Shown: one piece after another, positions 31,501 to 41,867 of the stretch
Numbering within the stretch: the first letter of the stretch is position 1
Layout: every line of letters starts with the position of its first letter
NCBI GenBank assembly: GCA_963383645.1
Contig: OY726574.1
Span: 53,302,477-53,366,476 of the forward strand
Direction of reading: 5' to 3'
Source of the DNA: Muscardinus avellanarius
Taxonomy: Eukaryota > Chordata > Mammalia > Rodentia > Gliridae
Length of the DNA stretch: 64,000 bases
Position numbers and translations under genes: made by a program
The notes under the pieces: model-generated
The model's database searches: none
Seen by the model: only the letters and a program-made list of their open reading frames with translations
What the model was told of the DNA's origin: nothing

Positions 31501-31647
31501 GTGTTTGGTTTTTGGAAGAGGTGGGGCTAGGATTACTAAAGGGAAGGGGGAAATGGAGGAAATGGGCTTTGGGAGATTTGCTAAATTATAAATACTTCCT
31601 TGAGTCAATTAATTGAGGGAGAAAAGTGTGCACAAAATTTAAAAAGT
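28569..31647. other. GATA6 5' flank: repeat-poor, GC-rich to mixed sequence
   Basis: No SINE or LINE is seen over 3 kb. Notable items are a CpG-rich block at 29.0-30.1 kb, a GAAA-rich stretch at 29609-29640, a pyrimidine-rich block at 29800-29885, a GATAAGGGGGCGG combination near 30079, a TTTTATCT near 30183 and an AT-rich palindrome at 31605-31616. No coding exon is recognised. Upstream enhancers or antisense exons are possible. Confidence 0.6.
31605..31616. promoter_or_regulatory. Palindromic homeodomain-type site TCAATTAATTGA
   Basis: A perfect 12-bp inverted repeat with two overlapping TAAT/ATTA cores, as bound by homeodomain dimers. It lies at the edge of the repeat-poor GATA6 flank. 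Function is inferred from motif only. Confidence 0.3.
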
Positions 31648-31862
31648 TGCTGGGCGTGGTGGTGCACGCTTGTAATCCCCGCGCTTGGGAGGCTGAGACA
31701 GGAGGATCGCACAGGTTCGAAGCCAGCCTCGGCTACTTAGTGAGGCTCTCAGCAACTTCGTGAGACCCTGTTTCCAAATAAAATATAAAATAGGTCTGGG
31801 AGTATAGCCTGGAGGTAGAAAGCCCCTGGGTTCCACCCCAGTGCCACACCAAAAAAAAAATT
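31648..31862 (+). mobile_element. MEN SINE, near consensus
   Basis: First young SINE upstream of GATA6; full dimer with A tail, and TTTAAAAAG / TTTTTTAAG flanks. Confidence 0.94.
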
Positions 31863-31904
31863 TTTTTTAAGTCACTACATTGGACACTCAGAAATGTGAC
31901 CTTA

Positions 31905-32040
31905 CCTGCCCGGCACGGTAGTACGCATGCCGGAAATATGTGCTACCAATAGTAGTATACATGCCTGACATGTGTGCTACCGTGGGAGGTTGAGACAGGA
32001 GGAGCTGGGTTCAGGGTTGTGAAGACAGGGAGGGAGTCGC
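31905..32040 (+). mobile_element. Degraded SINE
   Basis: Gcccggcacggtagtacgcatgcc ... gggaggttgagacaggagg retains B1-like order; a short internal repeat (agtagtacatgcc-like) is present. Confidence 0.55.
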
Positions 32041-32064
32041 TTCCTCAGGGTCAGCCCAGGATGC

Positions 32065-32250
32065 CGGGGCCAGCCTGCCTGGGTTTGAACCCTGACCTAC
32101 CCATAACCTGCTGCGGGAGCAGCACAAGCTGCCAACTTCTTTGTGCCATCCCAAATGGCATGTAGAGATGATGTCTTAGATCTAGAGTGCTACTAGTACC
32201 TGGCACACAGTAAACACTATTTAAGTGGGAACTCTTATTGTCGTAGACTT
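32065..32250 (+). mobile_element. MIR element (ancient SINE)
   Basis: Gcctgggtttgaaccctgacc near the start and acctggcacacagtaaacac with tattattgt-like ending at about 32200-32240 match the MIR layout. Confidence 0.65.
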
Positions 32251-32734
32251 GCATATGCTATGCCAAATCTCAGTGTCTTGTGAGACCTAACTGTCCCCCG
32301 AGCTAAATGAATTCCCAGGAAAGCGCTTCTCTGAGGACTCTAACTGTGGGAACTGCCATCCAGCCTTCTCTGTGTAGCAGGGCCCAGGCTTCCTTTACTG
32401 CCTGCCACAGGAGGGCTGGGGAGGGAGACAGGCAGAGGTCCTTCCCTTGCTTTTGCTTTGAAGAGGAAACATTCCTTGTTGTTACTCTTGGAAGAAATGT
32501 CAGCAGCCTGCTCAAGGTCTTCCACGGAGAAAGCTGGTAATCTTCAAGCTTCTCCGGGCTCTAACGGAGGAATCCCAGTCCTCGGCAGCACCTCCCTGCG
32601 AACTCCTTTCTGGCAGTAGATAGGAAGGAGTTATCAGAGCGCCATTAAGGAGGGCCTTGACAGCGGGCATTAGCTATTGGGGGAGGGGTGCTAAGTAAAT
32701 CGATCTGATCAGCTAATTTATTATCTTATTTTGT
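32251..32734. other. Unique sequence
   Basis: No recognised feature. Confidence 0.45.
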
Positions 32735-32806
32735 GGTCCTGGGGATTGAACTCAGGGCCTGTGCAAAGAGGCCAATGCAGTGCCACTGAGCCACACCCCC
32801 AGTTCT
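32735..32806 (-). mobile_element. ID element
   Basis: Plus strand reads tggtcctggggattgaactcagggcc ... cactgagccacacccccag, a free ID copy. Confidence 0.85.
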
Positions 32807-33411
32807 AGAGCATGTTGTGAATGAGGGAAAATCTAGGCCACTCCAGGTATTTTCCATCCAACCTCCTTTTTGGTGGCTTCTTTGTCTCCTCTTCCTTCCT
32901 CTCCTTCTTAGCCTTCTAAGGCAAGACCCAAGCATCAGTACTGAGTACCGAAATCTCAATAAAATGACAGGGGAAGAGATTTTGTTTTCCAAAACGCAAA
33001 GTCTGGGGCTGGGGGTGGCATGAGCGCTCCCTCCCCGTGGATTTTTCGTTGGGTTTGCGCCCAGCGCCTGCTCCTCTCCTGTCTTTGACAGTCTTGATCT
33101 TCTCTATATTTGATTTACTAAGTGTTGTCATATCTCTGCTCTTTACTTGCACAATCACACATTCAAACCTGATAAAGTTCAAGACCTTGAATACTTGCAG
33201 CTCTCCCGGATTCACAGTCCGCCTGCCCCTCACTCCAGCCAGCCAGCCCACGGCTGATTGAATCCGCATGGGCAGAAGCCATCGGGATCAGCAGAGAGCC
33301 AGTGAGTCCAGGAGGGCTGGGCTGGAGGGGACAGAGAGCAGAGCCATCCTTCAGCCCTGCTAGCCCCGCAGACCTCTCGCCCCTTCCACTGGGATTGTCA
33401 GCATTCTCTCA
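32807..33411. other. Unique sequence
   Basis: No repeat or exon recognised; a pyrimidine-rich stretch lies near 32880. Confidence 0.45.
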
Positions 33412-33417
33412 CGTCCT

Positions 33418-33601
33418 TTTTTTTTTTTTTTTTTTTTTTGGTGGTACTGGGGTTCCTGGAAGCCCTTCTACCTCCGGGCTACACTCCCAGACCTATTTTA
33501 TTTTTCGAAACAGCGTGGCTGGCTGGCTTCGAACCTGCACGATCCTCCTGTCTCCGCCTCCCAAGTGCAGGGATTACAAGCGTGCGCCACCACGCCCGGC
33601 C
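33418..33601 (-). mobile_element. MEN SINE, short subtype
   Basis: Carries the ggggttcctggaagcccttctacc ID-end variant and the deleted left half (gtggctggctggcttcgaacc). Confidence 0.92.
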
Positions 33602-33664
33602 TCTCTTGCATACTTTCTAACTTCTAGTCTATAACCCGCCTTTGGGCACAGAGAAGAACTGTAA

Positions 33665-33850
33665 CTTGCAACGTTTACGACTGGTTAGAATCAGACACAA
33701 AACCGTGGACTTGCACAAGTCCAGGATTCTGCTGGATCTCCCAGCAGCCCAGGGATCAGGGACAAGAAGACACTTAACCTTTCTGTGCCTCAGTTACCCC
33801 ATCCATAAAATGGTAGAAATATTACTTTCTACAGACATTAATCACAAACT
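33665..33850 (+). mobile_element. MIR element (ancient SINE)
   Basis: The core acttaacctttctgtgcctcagttaccccatccataaaatgg is a clear MIR match. Confidence 0.85.
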
Positions 33851-34270
33851 AATGGCTCAGGTCCTCCTCCCCACACTCTGTGCTCCCAGGCTCCAGGAAG
33901 GCTTCAGCCTGATCTGGGTTTTTGGTTTCTGTCAGGTTAAATGCAAACTCAGACGTTAATCTAAATACCACAGCAGTGGGCTAAACCAAAGGAATGCTTC
34001 CCCTCCCAAGGCTGAACAGTTAGCTCAGACCCAAGTGTTCAAGTCGCTGAAATATCTCCTGATCCAAGATGCTATCTAAATAACTTATTCCTTGCCTGTA
34101 AATATATGTCTACTAGACTACAGAACACTAACCAAAAGCAACCACCAAAGATGGGCGGCCTTATCCTGAACGTGGATACTATGTGGGAACTTCTCATTTA
34201 CTAAATAAGTCATTCTTTTGCATGAGTTGAGTTAATGTTTGCATTTGTCTTGAACTATCAGAATTTTCTG
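33851..34270. other. Unique sequence
   Basis: No recognised feature. Confidence 0.45.
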
Positions 34271-34271
34271 A

Positions 34272-34362
34272 ATTGGGGATGTAGCTCAGTGGTAGAATAT
34301 ATGCTTATCATAATGTACAAGGCCCTGGGTTTAATCCCTAGCACCTCCTCTCACCCCAAGAA
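34272..34362 (+). mobile_element. ID element
   Basis: Attggggatgtagctcagtggtag ... aaggccctgggtttaatccctagcacc; tRNA-like A and B boxes are visible. Confidence 0.9.
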
Positions 34363-34454
34363 AAGAATTTTCAGATTGCGGTAACAAATAGGACTTTTGC
34401 GTACTATACATTTATATCACCTGATTTTATACATATCACAATATTATATGTATA

Positions 34455-34543
34455 TAAGTAGCTGAGGCTATCCAAGAACCGCAATCCTCCCATCTCAGCC
34501 TCCAAAATGCTGGGATTATAAGCATATGCCACCATACCCGACT
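34455..34543 (-). mobile_element. B1-like half
   Basis: Only the distal part, ending gccaccatacccgac. Confidence 0.75.
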
Positions 34544-34569
34544 ATATGTATACCATACATATGATATAT

Positions 34570-34728
34570 AACTGTTTGGGTACTGGAAATTGAAACCAGG
34601 AGCATTCTATCTTTGAACTACTTTTAAATTCTTTGTTTTGAAACAGGGTCATGCTAAGTTGCTGAGGCTGGCCTTTAACCTGGGCTCCTCCGGTCTCAGC
34701 TCCTAAGTACTGGGTAGGCATGCACACT
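34570..34728 (-). mobile_element. MEN SINE, shortened
   Basis: ID end diverged (gtactggaaattgaaaccag); the B1 half stops early. Confidence 0.78.
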
Positions 34729-34748
34729 TTCGGGTCTTCCCTCTCTTT

Positions 34749-34983
34749 ATTTTTTGTTTATTTATTTATTTGTTTTTTTGGTGGTACTGGGGGTGGAATC
34801 CAGAGGCTTTTCTACCTCCGGGCTATACTCCCAGACCTATTTTCTATTTTATTTGGAAACAGGGTCTCACTTAGTTGCTGAGAGCCTCACTAAGTAGCTG
34901 AGGCTGGCTTCGAACCCGTGTGATCCTCCTGTCTCAGCCTCCCAAACATAGGGATTACAAGCGTGCGCCACCACGCCCGGCCT
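34749..34983 (-). mobile_element. MEN SINE, near consensus
   Basis: Full dimer with TTTA-rich tail; cctctctttatt / cctcttctctctcttta flanks are similar. Confidence 0.93.
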
Positions 34984-35062
34984 CTTCTCTCTCTTTAATA
35001 TGCATAGACTAAAGAAAGCTAAAGTGCCATAATACTTAAAGGGACAAGTGTGTTAACCTGTT

Positions 35063-35178
35063 TGGGCACGGTGGCACACACCCATAATCCTTGTACTTGA
35101 GAGGCTGAGACAGGAGAATCACAGGTTAGATGCAAGCCTCAGCAATTTAGCAAAACACTGTTTCAAAAATAAAAAATA
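35063..35178 (+). mobile_element. B1-like monomer
   Basis: Left half only, ending in caaaaataaaaaata where the next SINE begins. Confidence 0.83.
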
Positions 35179-35384
35179 GCTGGGCATGGTGGCACACGCT
35201 TGTAATCCCCACGTTTGAGAAGCAGAGACAGGAAGATTGCACAGGTTCAAAGCCAGCCGCGCTGTTTCCAAATAAAATATAAACTAGGTCTGGGAGTGTA
35301 GCCCGGATGTAGGAGGGCTTCCAGGAACCCCAGTACCACCAAAAAATAAAATAAAATAAATAAATAAATAAATAAATAAATAAA
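35179..35384 (+). mobile_element. MEN SINE, short subtype
   Basis: Agccagccgcgctgtttcc junction and ggcttccaggaaccccag end, with AAAT tail. Confidence 0.92.
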
Positions 35385-35583
35385 GCCAGGCGCGGTGGTG
35401 CACGCTTGTAGTTCCAGCATTTGAGAGGCTGAGACAGAAGGATCTGGATTTGCAGTCAGCCTCAGCTACTTAGTGAGGCCCTCTGCAACTCATTGAGACC
35501 CTGTTTCAAAATAAAGAATATAAAATAGGGCATAAGGTGTAGCTCAGAGGTCAAATGCCCCTGGGTTCCATCCCCAAACCCTC

Positions 35584-35614
<31 letters not shown>

Positions 35615-35617
35615 ATA
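35385..35617 (+). mobile_element. MEN SINE
   Basis: Dimer of the ggtcaaatgccc subtype with AAAT tail; follows directly on the preceding tail. Confidence 0.9.
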
Positions 35618-35737
35618 GCCGGGCATGGTGGCGCACGCTTGTAATCCCAGCATTTGGGAGGCTGAGACAGGAGGATGGCTGTTTGTGGCCAGCCTCCGCT
35701 ACTACTTAATAAGGTCCTTTGCAATTCAGTGAGACTT

Positions 35738-35811
35738 TCTTTTTTATTTGGGGGGGCGGGTACTGAGGATAGAACCCAGAAGCATTCTACCTCCAAGCTA
35801 CACCCTCAGCC

Positions 35812-35853
<42 letters not shown>

Positions 35854-35984
35854 ATTTTGAAACAGGGTTTCACTGAGTTGCACAGGGCTTCACTAAGTAG
35901 TAGCTGAGGCTACCACGAACCACGATCCTCCTGTCTCAGCCTCCCAAATGCTGGGATTTACAAACGTGAGCCATCACGCCTAGC
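35738..35984 (-). mobile_element. MEN SINE with (TTA)n linker
   Basis: ID end at 35754-35812, (TTA)n at 35814-35851, then the B1 half. Confidence 0.87.
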
Positions 35985-36118
35985 TTATTCTTTATTTTTG
36001 AAACAGAGTCTCACTAAGTTGCAGAAGGCCTCACTAAGTAGCTGAGGCTGTCCACGAACCTGGATCCTCCTGCCTCAGCCTCCCAAATGCTGGGATTGCA
36101 AGCATGTGCTACCATGCC
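35985..36118 (-). mobile_element. MEN left half
   Basis: B1-like half only, nested between the two pieces of the plus-strand SINE. Confidence 0.8.
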
Positions 36119-36248
36119 TGGGTGAGACCTTATTTAAAAAAAAAAAAAAATAGGGCTGGGGGCGTAGCCTGGAGGTAGAATGCCCCTGAGTTCCATCCTT
36201 AGTACTGAAAAACAAACAAACAAACAAACGAACAAATGAGCAAACAAG

Positions 36249-36477
36249 CCTTGGGGTATGGTGGCTCACACTTGTAATCCCAGTGCTTGGGAGGATGAGA
36301 CAGGAAGATCACAGGTTCATGGCCGGCCTCAGCAACTTAGTGAAACCATCTGCAACTCAGTGAGACCCTCTTTCAAAGGAAAATAACAAAATAGGGCTGG
36401 AGATATAGCTTGGAGGTAGAATGCCCCTAGGTTCCTTCCCAAATACCACAGATAATAAACAAAATAAAATAAAATAA
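36249..36477 (+). mobile_element. MEN SINE
   Basis: Dimer with gatatagcttggaggtag right half and an AAAAT tail. Confidence 0.87.
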
Positions 36478-36566
36478 ATAGGGATGAGGGTAGAGCCCAG
36501 AGGTAGAAGGCCCCTGGGCTCCACCCCCAGTATCACAACAAATAAATAAATAAAATAAAAAATAAA
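36478..36566 (+). mobile_element. MEN right half (ID-like)
   Basis: Gggatgagggtagagcccagaggtag, ended by AAAT units. Confidence 0.78.
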
Positions 36567-36650
36567 GTAGTCTGGGGGTATAGCTTGAAGGTAGAATGTC
36601 TGAGTTCAATACATAAGAACAAAAATAAAGTAAAATTTAAAAATAAATAA
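36567..36650 (+). mobile_element. MEN right half (ID-like)
   Basis: Agtctgggggtatagcttgaaggtag; third ID-type unit in tandem. Confidence 0.72.
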
Positions 36651-36875
36651 ATGAGCCAGTGTGGTAGCGCATGCTTGTAATCCCAGCATTCGGGAGGCGG
36701 AGAGTAGAGGATTGCAGTTTGCGGACAGCCTCAGCTATATCGGAGGCCCTTCGCAACTCAGAGAGACCCTGTTTCAAGAATAAAAGAACTAAAAAATAGG
36801 GCAGAGGATGTAGCTCAGAGGTGGAATGCCCCTGGGTTCCATCCCGAGACCCGCAAAAAATAAAAATAAAAAAAT
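36651..36875 (+). mobile_element. MEN SINE
   Basis: Dimer with gatgtagctcagaggtggaatgcc and cgagacccgcaaaaa end. Confidence 0.9.
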
Positions 36876-37087
36876 AGCCGGGCATGGTGGCGCTCGCTTG
36901 TAATCCGCGCTTGAGAGGCGGTGACAGGAGGATCGCGCAGGTTCGAAGCCAGCCAGGCTGGTTTAAGAAACCCTGTTTCCAAATAAAAATATAAAATAGG
37001 TCTGGGAGTGTAGTCTGGAGTTAGAAGGGCTTCCAGGAACCCCAGTACCAAAAAAATTAAAATAAAAATAATAAAAATATATACATG
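36876..37087 (+). mobile_element. MEN SINE, short subtype
   Basis: Ccagccaggctggtttaagaaaccctg junction; ends ggcttccaggaaccccagtacc. Confidence 0.92.
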
Positions 37088-37312
37088 AGCCAGACATGGT
37101 AGCACATCCCCGTAATACCAGCACTTGGGAGGCTGAAGCAGGAGGATATAGGTTCAAGGGCAGCCCAGGCAATTCAGTGAAACATTCAACAACCTAGCAA
37201 GACCCTGTTTCAAAGCAAAGTATAAAAAGGGCTGGGAGTGTAGCTCAGAGGTAGAATGCCCCTGGATTCAATCACTGGTATCACCAAAAATAAAAAATAA
37301 TAAGGAAAGAAA
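37088..37312 (+). mobile_element. MEN SINE, older
   Basis: Gagccagacatggtagcacatcc left half and ggattcaatcactggtatcacc right end. Confidence 0.85.
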
Positions 37313-37380
37313 AGAAGGACTAGGGGTGTAGGTCAGAGATAGAATGTCTCTGGGTTCAATCTCCAGTACCAAAAAATAAA
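37313..37380 (+). mobile_element. ID-like unit
   Basis: Aggactaggggtgtaggtcagagatag ... aatctccagtacc. Confidence 0.78.
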
Positions 37381-37771
37381 TGACAAAAACGTCTGCTTGT
37401 CAGGTGAGGAGATACACATTATTTACCAAGTTGTTCTTCCCTGGCCATAGCAGCAGTCATCTCTTTATAGGTGCTAAAGGTAGACTTGACGGCTATCAAA
37501 TGACTTTTTCTAGCTACTCCTGAGCCAAGTCGCTACTCTGTATATAAGGCCACAAATTAAAGGCATGCAATTATCCAACAAAAACAGTGTGAATGTTACA
37601 TCATTGTAAAGACTGACCACCACATAGCCCGTGTCCAGTGAAGTCCAGTCAAACCCACAGTGTGGCTCCGGTAATGAAGCTGTCGACATTTCAGAGGCAT
37701 CAGTGTCAAGAGCCCGGCGTGCTCTGGGCAGCCATGACAGTCTGAGGAGTGGACAACAGCCTCCCCCGCCA
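37381..37771. other. Unique sequence
   Basis: No repeat or exon recognised. Confidence 0.45.
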
Positions 37772-37868
37772 GGCAGGCGTAGTGACACACACCGGTCACC
37801 CCAGTGCTTGGGAGGCTGAGAAGGGAGGATCAGAGGTTCAAAGTCAGCCTTGGCAAGTTAGCGAGACC
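37772..37868 (+). mobile_element. B1-like half
   Basis: Ccaggcaggcgtagtgacacacacc ... gttagcgagaccct; its end is the start of a long pyrimidine repeat. Confidence 0.8.
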
Positions 37869-37869
37869 C

Positions 37870-37913
<44 letters not shown>

Positions 37914-38049
37914 TCCTTCCTTCCTTCCTTCCTTCCTTCTTTCCTACTTTCTTTCCTCCTCCTCCTCCTCCTCCTCCTCCTCCTCCTCCTCCTCCTCCTC
38001 CTCCTCCTCCTCCTTCTTCTTCTTCTTCTTCTTCTTCTTCTTCTTCTCT
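37869..38049. repeat. Polypyrimidine microsatellite (CTTT)n(CCTT)n(CTC)n(CTT)n
   Basis: About 180 bp with a single purine on the plus strand (A at 37946). It passes through four repeat types in order. Confidence 0.97.
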
Positions 38050-38054
38050 ATTTT

Positions 38055-38346
38055 GTCAGTACTGGGGATAGAACCCAGGGACATTTTACCTCCAAGCCAC
38101 ACACCCAGTCCTATTTTTTTAGTCTTTATTTCATTTTATTTTATTTTTGCAGGTGTGGGGATGGAACCCAGGGGCATTCAACCTCCGAGCTACACCCCTG
38201 CCCTATTTTTTATTCTTTATTTTGAAACAGGGTCTCACTACATTGCAGAGGGTCTCACTAAGTAGCTGAAGCTGTCCACGATCCCATGATCCTCCAGTCT
38301 CAGCCTCCCGAATGCTGGGATTACAAGCATGGGCCACCACACCTGG
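38055..38346 (-). mobile_element. Two ID-type ends and a B1 half of MEN SINEs
   Basis: One ID end at 38055-38144 and a full dimer at about 38145-38346, both minus strand. Confidence 0.85.
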
Positions 38347-38466
38347 CTTTTAGTCTTTATTTTCAAACAAGGTCTCACTAAGTTGCTGAGGGTGTCTAAG
38401 AACCATGATCTTCCTGTCTCAGCCTCCCAAATGCTGGGATTACAATCATAAAACACCACGCCCAGC
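38347..38466 (-). mobile_element. MEN left half
   Basis: Probably the remainder of the 38055 element, separated by the dimer in between. Confidence 0.78.
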
Positions 38467-38633
38467 ATTTTTTTTTTTTTGTACTGGAGATTGAACCCAA
38501 GGTATTCTACCTCTATACCTGCAGGATTATTTTTCATTCTTCATTTTGAAACAGTTTCACTTAGTTGCAGAGGGCCTTACCAAGTTGCTGAGGCTGTCCA
38601 CAAACCCATGAGCCTCTTGTCTCAGCCTCCCAA
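38467..38633 (-). mobile_element. MEN SINE, truncated
   Basis: The B1 half stops at agcctcccaagtg, where a free ID begins. Confidence 0.83.
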
Positions 38634-38636
38634 GTG

Positions 38637-38712
38637 GGGTTGGGGATTTAGCTCAGTGGCAGAGCACTTGCCCAGCACAACAAAGCCCTGGGTTTGATCC
38701 TCGACCCTATGA
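38637..38712 (+). mobile_element. ID element
   Basis: Gttggggatttagctcagtgg ... aaagccctgggtttgatcctc with A-rich tail. It probably interrupted the preceding SINE, whose missing end reappears at 39042. Confidence 0.88.
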
Positions 38713-38810
38713 AAACAAAAAACAAAACAAAACACACAAAAAAACAATGGAGCATCAATTAAAAAAAGAAGAAAACAATGGAAAAAGTACTTTAAAAATA
38801 CAAAATTAAA

Positions 38811-39030
38811 GCCGGGCGTGGTGGCGCATGTTTGTAATCCCTGTGCTTGGGAGGCTGAGACAGGAGGATTGCACAGGTTCGAAGCCAGCCTCAGCTACTT
38901 GGTGAGGCTCTCAGAAATTTAGTGAGACCCTGTTTCCAAATAAAATATAAAGTGGGTCTGGGAGTATAGCCCGGAAGTAGAAAGCCTCTGGGTTCCATCC
39001 CCACCCAGTACCACAAAAAAAAAAAAAAAA
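38811..39030 (+). mobile_element. MEN SINE, near consensus
   Basis: Full dimer with A21 tail; aaattaaa and aatttaaag lie on its two sides. Confidence 0.94.
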
Positions 39031-39041
39031 AAAAATTTAAA

Positions 39042-39092
39042 GCCTCCCAAGTATTGGGATTAAAAGTGTGTGTCACCGCACCGCACCGAACC
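39042..39092 (-). mobile_element. MEN left-end fragment
   Basis: Agcctcccaagtattgggattaaaagtgtg; a likely continuation of the SINE cut at 38633. Confidence 0.65.
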
Positions 39093-40206
39093 TTCTGGGG
39101 ATTAAGACCATAAACTCACTCAATCTGTTTAGAGCTAATAAGTTTTTTTTTTTTTATTTGATCATTCAGAATCTTTGATTGAATGCCTGCTGTGGTCAAA
39201 CACGAGGGTGGCGGTGGGATGCAAAGCTGGGAGCCTGGGCCCTGCCTTGGGCTGCTCACAGGCCAACAGGAGGGACAGACAAAGAAACCGAAAATGCCCC
39301 TGGGTGGAGTGTGCTGGGCGCCCCTGGGACAGGCAAAGCTTGGCCTGTGGGAGGGAGCTGGGGAAACAAGTGATCACAGGGCTGCTATGTCCTTTAAAAC
39401 AAGAGCTAAGACAGGCCAAAGAGGAAGGAATGATCAAAGACTCAAAGGACTGGTACCCACGTGGAAGTCCAGATAAAGGAACGGGAGAGGGGGTGGACTA
39501 GCACAACGCAGCTGACACTTGGCCTCTCCTGTTCCTCAGTTTCCCCAGGTGGGCGTGCCTGGCGGGGCAGAGGCAGCCCAGGTCATGGAGTGAAGGGCAC
39601 AGGAGAATACCTGGGCGCTCACCCCTGGCGCTCACTTCTCTGGTGCCGGAGCGCATCTCCAGCCTCCTGGGGAGGCCGGCCTCATGGTTGGCTGTGTCCT
39701 GAGTTCACTAGTTGGGAAGGTAATCCCCTAATCCAGCTCTTGATGGGATTTGGAGGCCAAGCCTTGAGACGCAATTAGGAGTCCATGAACCCAAGGGAGG
39801 GGTCTAGATGGTGGCCTAATTGAGGAAGAAACAGGCCCCAGCGGCGACTTGGTCTCCTCGCCATCTGATGAGGCAGGATTCAGCAAGAAGGCCCACGCCA
39901 GGTGCCAGTGCACGCTCTGGATGCCCCAGCTTCCAGAAGCACGAGCCACACAAAAGTCTATTCTTTACAAGTTACCCAGTCTTCAGCATTCAGTTCTAGC
40001 AACAGAAAACAGACGAAGCCACCACCACCTGTTAGGAATTCTCTAGCGGCTCTGCACCTCGTTGTGACCTGCTCTTGGTTACCATGCCTGTAGCATCTTT
40101 TCACCAGGCCTTCTGCCGCACGAAACAGGGGCTTGGTCACATTGGAACCGCGAGCCAGTTCTCTACCTGGCATTCAGACGTCACTGACTAACCCTCAGCC
40201 TTTACT
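39093..40206. other. Unique sequence, possibly with an ancient MIR/L2 relic
   Basis: Positions 39170-39290 (gattgaatgcctgctgtgg ... gggctgctcacaggccaaca) vaguely resemble ancient interspersed repeats. The rest is unassigned, with overlapping chance frames of up to about 108 codons. Confidence 0.45.
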
Positions 40207-40420
40207 TTTTTTTCTGGAACTGGGAGTCTGAACCCAGGGACATTCTACCTCCGAGCTACACTCCTATTTTTATTTTTTATTTTTTATTCTTTATTTTGAA
40301 ACAGGGTCTCACTAAGTTGCAGAGGGCCTAAGTAGCCGAGGCTGGCTACAAACCTGTGATCCTCCTGTCTCAGCCTCCCAAGTACTGAGATCACAAGTGT
40401 GCGCCACCACGCCTGGGCCA
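40207..40420 (-). mobile_element. MEN SINE
   Basis: Full minus-strand dimer; cagcctttactttt occurs on both sides (40197-40210 and 40420-40433), a good target-site duplication. Confidence 0.93.
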
Positions 40421-40509
40421 GCCTTTACTTTTAAGGTCCTTCCCTCCATCTCTCCTAACACTGAAATCACACTCTAACGCTCCTCACTGTCCAGCCAGCC
40501 TGTGCCCCC

Positions 40510-40718
40510 CACCCCAGTACTGGGAATTAAACCTAGGACCGTTCAGCCCTGGGGGGCTGAGCCACACCCCCAGGTCTATTTTATTTTTACTTGGAAACAG
40601 GGTCTCGTTCACTAAGTCGCAGAGGACCTAAGTTGCTGAGGCTGGTTGCACACCTCCAATCCTCCTATCTCAGACTCCCAAGTACTGGGATTACAATCAT
40701 ATGCTATCACACCTGGCT
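40510..40718 (-). mobile_element. MEN SINE, older
   Basis: ID end with gggaattaaacctaggaccg; B1 half ends atgctatcacacctggct. Confidence 0.86.
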
Positions 40719-40857
40719 CCTATTTTATTTTTTAGTTTGAAACAGGGTCTTGATAAATTGCTGAGAGCCTCACTAAGTGGCCAAGGCTGGCCACTAACCT
40801 GTGGTCCTCCTGTCTCAGCCTCCTAAGTACTGGGATTACAAGCATGCACCCTACTCC
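40719..40857 (-). mobile_element. MEN left half
   Basis: Begins in the linker (attttattttttagtttgaaacaggg), lacks an ID part. Confidence 0.82.
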
Positions 40858-41080
40858 TACACATCCTGGTATCCAGAGAGGAAAGGGGAAACCCCGGCAT
40901 ACAGTCCCCAGCAGGAATTCTGAGGTTTCCCTGGCCGGACTCCAGAAGTCCTGTGTCTTTGTGTGAACCAGTGACCTTAACTCGAGAATGGGATAGGATG
41001 ATGTTTAAGTTTAACAGGAGGAAGGTTGAGACTTTCCCCCCAAAGTACGTGGGTGATGAGGTAAGCTAAAATTTAAATGT

Positions 41081-41266
41081 AAGCCAGGCATGATGGCGCA
41101 CTTTCTAACCTCAGCGCTTGGGAGACAGGAGGATTGCACACCTTCGAAGCCAGCCTCAGCAGCTTAGTGAGGCTCTGTGAGACCCTGTTCCCAAATAAAA
41201 TATAAAATAGGTCTGGGAGTATAGCCTGGTGGTAGAAGGCCCCTGGGTTCCATTTCTAGTACCACA
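41081..41266 (+). mobile_element. MEN SINE
   Basis: Dimer with small left-half deletions; ends ccatttctagtaccacaa. Confidence 0.88.
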
Positions 41267-41386
41267 ATTTTTTTTTTTTTTTTGGTAGTACTGGGGTTCC
41301 TGGAAGCCCTTCTACCTCAGGCTACACTCCCAGACCTATTTTATACGCTTCGAACCTGCGCGATCCTCCTGTCTCTGCCGGCACAG
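41267..41386 (-). mobile_element. MEN SINE, short subtype, rearranged
   Basis: ID end with ggggttcctggaagcccttctacc, then a jump to cgcttcgaacctgcgcgatcc. It abuts the plus-strand copy tail to tail. Confidence 0.85.
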
Positions 41387-41677
41387 TACCGTAAAATTTA
41401 AAAAATGAATAAAATATAGACCCAGTGAGACGGGTCAGGGAGAGCAATGGGTAGATAGCCAACAGTGTCCACTGAACCATCGCCCCGCTGTCCACAGCCC
41501 AGCCACTGCCTGGCAGTGTCCTGTGGCGGAGCTGAAGAAGCCAAGAAGCCGGGTTAAATGGAAGCAGCACCTGAGCGGGGAAAGGACAGGAGAGAAATGG
41601 GAGGATTCTACGCACTCGCCCTGCCCTAGAGCCTACGCTATCCGCATCTTCTGAGTCCTAGAACAGCGCTCCCCCAC
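41387..41677. other. Unique sequence
   Basis: No recognised feature. Confidence 0.45.
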
Positions 41678-41750
41678 CACACACACACACACTCACACAC
41701 ACACTCACACACACACTCACACACACACACACACACTCACACACACACAC
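41678..41750. repeat. (CA)n with regular TCACA interruptions
   Basis: CA units punctuated by ctcaca at near-regular spacing, suggesting higher-order expansion. Confidence 0.93.
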
Positions 41751-41867
41751 GCCTTGTCTCCAGTCCCAGACACATGAACTTTCTTCACTCCAGCTGAAAA
41801 CTTTATGATCTGCCACTAGGAAGGAAAGTATCTGTGGAGACATTTATCTCTTCCTGGATCCTTTAGA

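Larger units (their letters stand above)
35618..36216 (+). mobile_element. MEN SINE split by minus-strand SINE sequence
   Basis: Left half 35618-35737 and right half from 36119 (tgagaccttattt ... gcgtagcctggagg). About 380 bp of opposite-strand SINE lie between. Confidence 0.82.

Noticed and set aside
41678..41750. Regularly interrupted CA tract as a CRISPR-like array
   Set aside because: It is a vertebrate microsatellite with tiny repeats and no spacers.
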